A DNA stretch of 19,143 nt, from assembly GCA_937895975.1 (NCBI GenBank), contig CALBLG010000203.1, positions 1 through 19,143 of the forward strand, written 5' to 3'. The position numbers were made by a program, and so were the translations under genes. This DNA is from an uncultured Slackia sp. (lineage in GTDB: Bacteria; Actinomycetota; Coriobacteriia; Coriobacteriales; Eggerthellaceae). Under the pieces are notes generated by a model. It saw nothing but the letters and a program-made list of their open reading frames with translations, was not told where the DNA came from and made no database searches. This document shows positions 14,760 to 19,143 of the stretch, one piece after another; the first letter of the stretch is position 1; every line of letters begins with the position of its first letter.

Positions 14760-15548
14760 CTATTTCGCGGCGGGGTTTTGCAGATGCGCCGCCACCTCGG
14801 CTGCCAAGCCGCGCGGCACAAGGCGCATGGCGAACGCGGTCGCCTTCCACGCGATTCCGCACACGCGTTGGGACGCGTTGCGGCGCAGCGCCGCCCGGCC
14901 TGCCGAAACGATGCGCGCAGGCGGCACGCCGATGCGCGCCAACAACGTAGCGCCCGCATCGGCGCGTTCCCAAAACGGGGTGTCGACCGGCCCGGGGCAC
15001 AACGCGCTTACGTGCACGCCGCGCGACCGAAGCTCGGCATGCACGGCATGCGTGAACGAAAGCACATAGGCCTTCGATGCGTAATACGTCGCCATATACG
15101 CGCCCGGCATGAACGCCGCGACCGACGCGACGTTCAAGATGCCGCCGTGCCCGCGAGCGGCCATGTCGGCGCCGAACAGGCGCGAAAGCTCGGTAAGCGC
15201 GGCGATGTTCACCTCCACAAGCCCCCGCTGACGCACCGGATCGCTTTCCGCAAACGGCGCATCGACCGCGAAGCCCGCGTTGTTCACGAGTATCTCGACC
15301 TGAATTCCGGTGCCGATCACATCTTCGTAAAGCGTGCGCGGCGCCGAAGTTTCGGAGAGGTCGCAAGAAAAGCAGCTCGCCTCTACGCCGAAACGCTCGC
15401 GAACCTCGCCCGCGAGCGCGTCAAGGGCCGCGACGCTGCGCGCAACAAGCACCACGTCACGCCCCTCGGCGGCGTATTGGGCCGCAAACTCGCGTCCCAG
15501 CCCGCCCGTGGCCCCCGTAATAAGCACCGCGCCCGTCTCGGCAATCAT
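14760..15548 (-). CDS. Short-chain dehydrogenase/reductase (classical SDR)
   Basis: This is an NAD(P)-dependent oxidoreductase of unknown substrate. Counting from the Met at 15548, the 262-residue product shows the cofactor motif TGATGGLG (11-18), NNAG (89-92), catalytic Ser142, Tyr155 and Lys159 (YYASK), and PGPVDT (185-190). The classical catalytic set is complete. The start at 15548 (MIAETGAVLITGATGG) is chosen because of a GAAGGGG ribosome site six bases upstream; a start at 15575 would add nine residues and has no clear site. It is divergent in function from its neighbours and probably transcribed alone, about 160 bp downstream of the ABC transporter gene on the same strand. Confidence 0.9.
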   Translation of the reverse strand: MIAETGAVLITGATGGLGREFAAQYAAEGRDVVLVARSVAALDALAGEVRERFGVEASCFSCDLSETSAPRTLYEDVIGTGIQVEILVNNAGFAVDAPFAESDPVRQRGLVEVNIAALTELSRLFGADMAARGHGGILNVASVAAFMPGAYMATYYASKAYVLSFTHAVHAELRSRGVHVSALCPGPVDTPFWERADAGATLLARIGVPPARIVSAGRAALRRNASQRVCGIAWKATAFAMRLVPRGLAAEVAAHLQNPAAK

Positions 15549-15634
15549 CGCGCACCCCTTCACCAGTGATTTCATCAGGGCGAGTCTAGCACAGCGGATG
15601 GGCGTACGGCGCATGGGACGAGTTGGGGCGGAGG

Positions 15635-15659
15635 TGGGACGAGGGACTGCCCCCGCCCC
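15635..15659 (-). repeat. Copy of GC-rich dispersed repeat after the ABC transporter gene
   Basis: Read on the minus strand it parallels 8357-8382 (about 21 of 26 aligned positions). A shared AATGGGGCAGGA string lies just outside each copy. The surrounding bases 15621-15661 can form a GGGGCGG/CCGCCCC stem, which may help end the ABC transporter transcript, but there is no T run. Confidence 0.4.
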
Positions 15660-15709
15660 ACTTGTCCTGCCCCATTCCCGCCAGGATTTCGCACCTATCC
15701 CATCCGTGG

Positions 15710-17380
15710 CTACGGCTTCCAGCCGTCGCTTTCCTTCTGCAGCGCCACCATGCGGGCGAACTCGCCGCCGGCGGCCTTCAGCTCGGTGGGGCTGCCCTGC
15801 TCGGCCACGCGGCCGCCTTTCAGTACCACCACCTTGTCGGCGGTTTCAACCGTGCGCATGCGGTGCGCGATCACCAGCACCGTTTTGCCCGCGAGCAAGC
15901 GCGAAAGCGCAGCCTGCACCTGGGTTTCGTTCTCCACGTCGAGCGACGCCGTGGCCTCGTTGAGCAGCACGATGGGCGCGTCTTTCAAAAGGGCTCGCGC
16001 GATAGATATGCGCTGGCGTTCGCCGCCCGACAAATACGCGCCGCCCGCGCCCAGCTTGGTGTCTACGCCGTGGGGCAGCTTGTCCACGATGTCGTCGCAC
16101 TGCGCGGCGGAAAGCGCCGCGAGCACCTGGTCGCGCGTGGCATCGGGACGCGCCGCGCGCACGTTCTCGGCCAGCGTTTGGCTGAACAGCTGGTTAGTTT
16201 GGAACACGAAGGCGACTTCGTCCATAAGCTCATGCGGGTCGATGTCGCGCACGTCGACCCCGCCGACCAGCACGCGGCCGGCGCACGCGTCCCAAAAGCG
16301 CGGCACCAGGCTCGCGCAGGTGGATTTTCCGCCGCCCGACGGGCCGACCAGCGCGACCGTCGAGCCCGCCGGCACCTCGAAGCTCACCCCGTCAAGCGCC
16401 GGGCGCGTGGCGCCCTCGCAGGTAAACGACACGTTCTCGAAACGCACGCCGTTGCCCTGCGGATGGCTGGGATTCGCGGCGCGCGGCAGCGGCTTCTCGT
16501 TCAAAATGCCCATCACGCGCGTCATGGAATCGCCCGTCATCTGCGTGGCCTCGCTCATAAACATCAGCTTCGCCATGGCCGTGGGAATGACGGCCGAGAA
16601 GATGGCGTAAAAGGCGAAGTTCGTCACGAAATGGGCGAAGTCGGCCTCGCCCGGCGCCAGCGCCAACGCCACAGGCGGCAGAAACACGACGAGCCCGTTG
16701 AGCACCGAAAGCTGCAAGACCTGAGGCTTTCGACAGAACGTGCCCGCATAGTCTTGGGCCATGCGCGCGTAATCGGAGATGGCGTCGTGGAATGCCTTGA
16801 ACGAGTACACGGTCTGCTGGAAGATCTTCACCACGGGAATGCCGCGCACGTATTCGGTGCCCGTTTCGTTCATGCGAACGAGCGCGCCCATGTAGCTTTT
16901 CATGAACTCCATGCCCTTGCCGCTTATCATGGTCATCAGGCAGCCGATAGATACCGCGACCGCCGCCAGGCGCGCCAAGCCCAGCCGCCAATCGAACACG
17001 AACAGCATGGCCAGCATGGCCGCGACCATGGCAATCGAGCCGGCGGCGTCGGGCAGCATATGGGCCAGCAGCGTTTCGGTGCTTGCGGCGCAGCCGTCCA
17101 CGATGCGGCGCAACTCGCCGGTGGCGTGCATGCCGAAACAGCCGAGCGGCAGCTTTATCAGGTGCTCGGTGGTTTGCTTGCGCATGTTCGACGCCGCACG
17201 AAACGCCGCCAGGTGCGTGCACATCAGCGATAGGAAGTACACGGCGATCGACGCGACAGCAAAACCGACAGCCCACCACCCGTACGCCGAGATTCCCGTC
17301 GCCACCTGCCAGTTAGGCGCAACCGCGATAAAGTCGCGCGCGACCAGCCAAATGCACACGTACGGCACGAATCCCAGCAA
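15710..17380 (-). CDS. ABC exporter-type half-transporter, frame cut near its 5' end
   Basis: This is a membrane-domain plus ATPase fusion (about 556 residues from the TTG at 17380). The N-terminal part has about five to six hydrophobic segments. The ATPase has Walker A GPSGGGKST (346-354), Q-loop FVFQTN (391-396), signature LSGGERQR (450-457), Walker B IVLLNE (470-475) and H-loop His506. Walker B Asp is replaced by Asn474, while the catalytic Glu475 is kept. The frame continues upstream of 17380 to an ATG at 17545 but is interrupted by TGA at 17420-17422, so this open stretch starts inside the first membrane helix. It resembles single half-transporters of the YbtP/IrtB type next to AraC regulators. 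A partner subunit is absent. Function and expression are uncertain. Confidence 0.85.
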   Translation of the reverse strand: MLGFVPYVCIWLVARDFIAVAPNWQVATGISAYGWWAVGFAVASIAVYFLSLMCTHLAAFRAASNMRKQTTEHLIKLPLGCFGMHATGELRRIVDGCAASTETLLAHMLPDAAGSIAMVAAMLAMLFVFDWRLGLARLAAVAVSIGCLMTMISGKGMEFMKSYMGALVRMNETGTEYVRGIPVVKIFQQTVYSFKAFHDAISDYARMAQDYAGTFCRKPQVLQLSVLNGLVVFLPPVALALAPGEADFAHFVTNFAFYAIFSAVIPTAMAKLMFMSEATQMTGDSMTRVMGILNEKPLPRAANPSHPQGNGVRFENVSFTCEGATRPALDGVSFEVPAGSTVALVGPSGGGKSTCASLVPRFWDACAGRVLVGGVDVRDIDPHELMDEVAFVFQTNQLFSQTLAENVRAARPDATRDQVLAALSAAQCDDIVDKLPHGVDTKLGAGGAYLSGGERQRISIARALLKDAPIVLLNEATASLDVENETQVQAALSRLLAGKTVLVIAHRMRTVETADKVVVLKGGRVAEQGSPTELKAAGGEFARMVALQKESDGWKP

Positions 17381-17545
17381 TTGCGAGATCGCGCTCAGCG
17401 CGAGGCCCGCGTATATGAGTCACTTTCGTTCGCCTGCGAAATCGAGCAACCGCGCCATATCGCCGCGCTTGCGTTCATCTTTGTCGACGCCGCTCGACGC
17501 GCTCGCCTCGCGCGCGTCGCCGCCCGGACCTGTTTCTTCGGCCAT
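17381..17545 (-). pseudogene. Severed 5' end of the ABC transporter gene (in-frame TGA)
   Basis: From the ATG at 17545, with a GAAAGAGG ribosome site, the frame reads MAEETGPGGDAR... DMARLLDFAGERK, then TGA (17420-17422). It continues without another stop as LIYAGLALSAISQ directly into the transporter. The codon context suggests an original TGG (Trp), one transition away. Residues 1-41 look like the cytoplasmic N-terminus and those after the stop complete the first membrane helix. So the full gene would be 15710-17545, 611 codons. It is either a recent nonsense mutation, a sequencing error, or a read-through codon; the TGA-C context is known to be leaky. Confidence 0.75.
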
Positions 17546-17571
17546 AATCGCCTCTTTCCGGCTACCCTCCC

Positions 17572-17601
17572 GCGACGCTTGGAAAAATCGCGCAGCGTCG
17601 C
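17572..17601. promoter_or_regulatory. Inverted repeat in the ABC transporter / AraC divergent region
   Basis: Perfect 8-base arms GCGACGCT (17572-17579) and AGCGTCGC (17594-17601) are separated by 14 bases. The repeat lies between the ABC gene start (17545) and the AraC promoter (-35 at 17611), a natural place for the AraC-type regulator to bind. AraC proteins more often use direct repeats, so this is tentative. Confidence 0.35.
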
Positions 17602-17610
17602 AGAAAGTTC

Positions 17611-17639
17611 TTGTTAGTTACCTTCGCGAAACTTATCAT
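17611..17639 (+). promoter_or_regulatory. Candidate promoter of the AraC-family gene
   Basis: TTGTTA (17611-17616) and TATCAT (17634-17639) are spaced by 17 bases and match four and five of six consensus positions. The predicted start of transcription near 17646 rules out translation starts at 17611 and 17638 and supports the ATG at 17710. Confidence 0.55.
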
Positions 17640-17709
17640 GCAAGAAAGCCGCGGCAAACAATCGCGGTGCATCGTTGCACGAATCCGAAAAATCGAAAGA
17701 CGAAACCGA

Positions 17710-18696
17710 ATGGCGAGCACAACCCAATGCCCACACATCCCACGCGCGCTGCGTTCCTTGTTCGAGCCGCAGCTCGAGCAATTCGGCATCGAAATCCACA
17801 CCGACGGCGAAGGATGGTCGGGGTCGGGGCGCAGCTCATGGGGGCGCGGGTCGGCATGGGGCACCGTCGTGGGCAAGCACTGCATCGTGTTTTCTCACGA
17901 AGTATTCATCGAGCGCGAGATGCGCCTCACCGAGGCGCCCGAGGTGCCGTATGCGTGCGTATGCCTGGTGTCGGAAGACTCGAAGGCGACCATGCCGCGC
18001 ATGATAAGCCAGCCGCGCGCGCTGCTCGACGGGTCGCTGTATTCGTTCGTGCAGCCGGCGGGCGCGTTTTCGGGCACGCTGCGAAAAGGCGGCGTGTATT
18101 CGTCGCGATGCATTTGCTTTCTGCCCGAGTATTTCGACGCGCTCGAGCGCCGCTGGCCAGGCGCATTCGCTGGCATGTTCGATCGATTCGGCCATGCGTG
18201 GGACGAAGCGGAATCGCGCACCATCATGTCCACGCTGCTCGGCGTGGGACCGCAATACCGCCCCGGCTCGGCGCTGCTCATCCAGGCGCGCGTCGAGCAA
18301 ATGGTCGCCACGCTCGCCGCCTCGCGCGACCAGAAAGAGCGCGAGCGCCGCCGCGCCGCCACTCGCGAGCAAAACGGACTCGCCCTCGAGGTGCAGGCGG
18401 CCATCGAGCGCATGCTCGACGAGGGCCGCGCGCCCACGCTCGACGAGCTTGCAGACGGGCTTTTCGTAAGCCGGTCTCATTTATGCTCGGCGTTTTCGCA
18501 AGAGACGGGGCAAAGCGTGGGCCGCTATGCGAAAGCCCGCCGCATCGAGCGCGCGAAAACCCTGCTCGCAAGCGGCGAATCGGTCGCCCAGGTGGCGGCG
18601 CGCCTGGGATGGCCGCGATGCTCGGCGTTCTCTCAGGCCTTCAAGCAAGCCACAGGCACCTCGCCAACCGAGTGGCGCGACTCGACCGAGGCCTAA
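17710..18696 (+). CDS. AraC-family transcriptional regulator
   Basis: This 328-residue protein has an N-terminal effector region without a recognised family (about 1-220) and a C-terminal AraC double HTH (about 226-325). The latter includes TLDELADGLFVSRSHLCSAF, RIERAKTLLASGESVAQVAARLGW and the closing FKQATGTSPTEWR. The N-terminal region contains several Cys and His residues (for example His58, Cys83 and Cys85, Cys134 and Cys136), but no clear metal motif. It is divergent from the ABC half-transporter, 164 bp apart, and probably controls it, as YbtA-like regulators control siderophore transporters. The start at 17710 is preferred because a good promoter lies at 17611-17639; its ribosome site is weak. 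Confidence 0.88.
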   Translation: MASTTQCPHIPRALRSLFEPQLEQFGIEIHTDGEGWSGSGRSSWGRGSAWGTVVGKHCIVFSHEVFIEREMRLTEAPEVPYACVCLVSEDSKATMPRMISQPRALLDGSLYSFVQPAGAFSGTLRKGGVYSSRCICFLPEYFDALERRWPGAFAGMFDRFGHAWDEAESRTIMSTLLGVGPQYRPGSALLIQARVEQMVATLAASRDQKERERRRAATREQNGLALEVQAAIERMLDEGRAPTLDELADGLFVSRSHLCSAFSQETGQSVGRYAKARRIERAKTLLASGESVAQVAARLGWPRCSAFSQAFKQATGTSPTEWRDSTEA

Positions 18697-19143
18697 GATG
18701 CGCCGCGCCGCAAGCCATCCAAACTCGTTCCCTCTCTAATGGCGTGGCTCGATTGATTCGTAAACCGACGGACTTTAGCAAACCGACGGGCTTTGCGCCC
18801 ACGCACCAAAAACCAAACCCACAAGCGATTACCGCTCGCGACGCCCTTGCTCAGAGCAAAGCAATCGCCTTGAACGAATCCCAAAAGAAATTGAGCACGC
18901 CGCGTCCGAGCCCATGCGGATCATCGCATCCAACCCGCCCAGTAAGGCCCCGTTTGAACGGAAATTCCTCGAAAATATCCGAGATTGCAAGTTTTGTCCT
19001 TTATGAACCCCACCCATCACGCCGATTAAGCGGTTGGAACATGCAATTTTGCCTTCCAGAGGACGAATCGGCCATTCCTTTTAGGCAAAGGTCATTATCG
19101 ATAGGACAAAACTTGCAATCTCGGATATTTTTCGAAACGATTC
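18697..19143. other. 447 bp gene-free region to the window end
   Basis: No convincing coding sequence, tRNA or terminator is seen. It is less GC-rich than the genes. It holds a short direct repeat (AAACCGACGG.CTTT at 18762-18776 and 18780-18794), a small TTGCT/AGCAA hairpin (18847-18859), and the long inverted repeat at 18970-19134. A gene or element could begin beyond 19143. Confidence 0.6.
18970..19134. repeat. 165 bp element with 31-32 bp inverted-repeat ends
   Basis: The left arm (18970-19000) and right arm (19103-19134) are inverted copies, identical except for one extra A in the right arm. They contain ATATCCGAGATTGCAAG and GTTTTGTCCT. Weaker similarity extends outward for several bases. 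The 102 bp interior has further pairing (GCCGATT near 19022 with AATCGGC near 19066) and no open frame. This looks like a miniature inverted-repeat element or a large cruciform-forming repeat. No flanking target duplication was identified. Confidence 0.6.

Noticed and set aside
15623..17233. 536-codon plus-strand open frame opposite the ABC transporter
   Set aside because: It has a composition typical of an antisense shadow, and the minus strand carries complete ABC ATPase motifs.
17420..17422. TGA as a selenocysteine codon
   Set aside because: The position is at the start of a membrane helix in a transporter family without selenoproteins, and Trp fits the site by one base change.
18762..18794. 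Two 15 bp direct repeats (AAACCGACGG.CTTT) as a CRISPR or iteron array
   Set aside because: There are only two units with a three-base spacer; this is too little for either, and no associated genes are present.

Overview
The window is a high-GC bacterial chromosome segment with Gram-positive actinobacterial character. The gene content fits a rod-shaped anaerobe of the class Coriobacteriia (Eggerthella-like). That placement is inferred from protein style, codon use and TTG/GTG starts; no rRNA or taxonomic marker is present. No tRNA, rRNA, CRISPR array or complete insertion sequence was seen.

Layout. (1) 34-5982, minus strand: a complete rod-shape cluster read mreB > mreC > mreD > PBP2 (mrdA) > rodA, tightly packed from mreC onward. 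It encodes the actin-like scaffold, the two membrane adaptors, and the transpeptidase/glycosyltransferase pair that builds lateral wall. (2) 6364-7926, minus: serA, first enzyme of serine synthesis, separated from mreB by an unusually structured intergenic stretch. (3) 8470-9927, plus: a 14-TM DHA2-type MFS exporter, facing prmC across a large palindromic element. (4) 10216-12601, minus: prfA > prmC, release factor 1 and the methylase that modifies its GGQ glutamine, with a long hairpin between them. (5) 12878-13870: a divergent CI/Cro-like pair, a LexA-type S24 repressor on the minus strand and a 69-residue HTH protein on the plus strand, sharing an operator-like palindrome. (6) 14059-14544, plus: a universal stress protein with a clean terminator. 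(7) 14760-15548, minus: a short-chain dehydrogenase. (8) 15710-17545, minus: an ABC half-transporter whose reading frame is cut by one in-frame TGA, divergent from (9) 17710-18696, plus: an AraC-family regulator. (10) 18697-19143: gene-free, ending in an inverted-repeat element.

The core genes look ordinary. The interest lies between them and in some details: multibranched predicted RNA folds at 6132-6315 and 12681-12814; long inverted repeats at 9957-10173, 11456-11525 and 18970-19134; a family of GGGAC/GTCCC palindromes; the compact repressor switch; the nonsense codon plus Walker B Asp-to-Asn change in the ABC transporter; and an insertion of about 85 residues in PrmC. All folds and repeats were found by eye. 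No folding, database or homology search was run.
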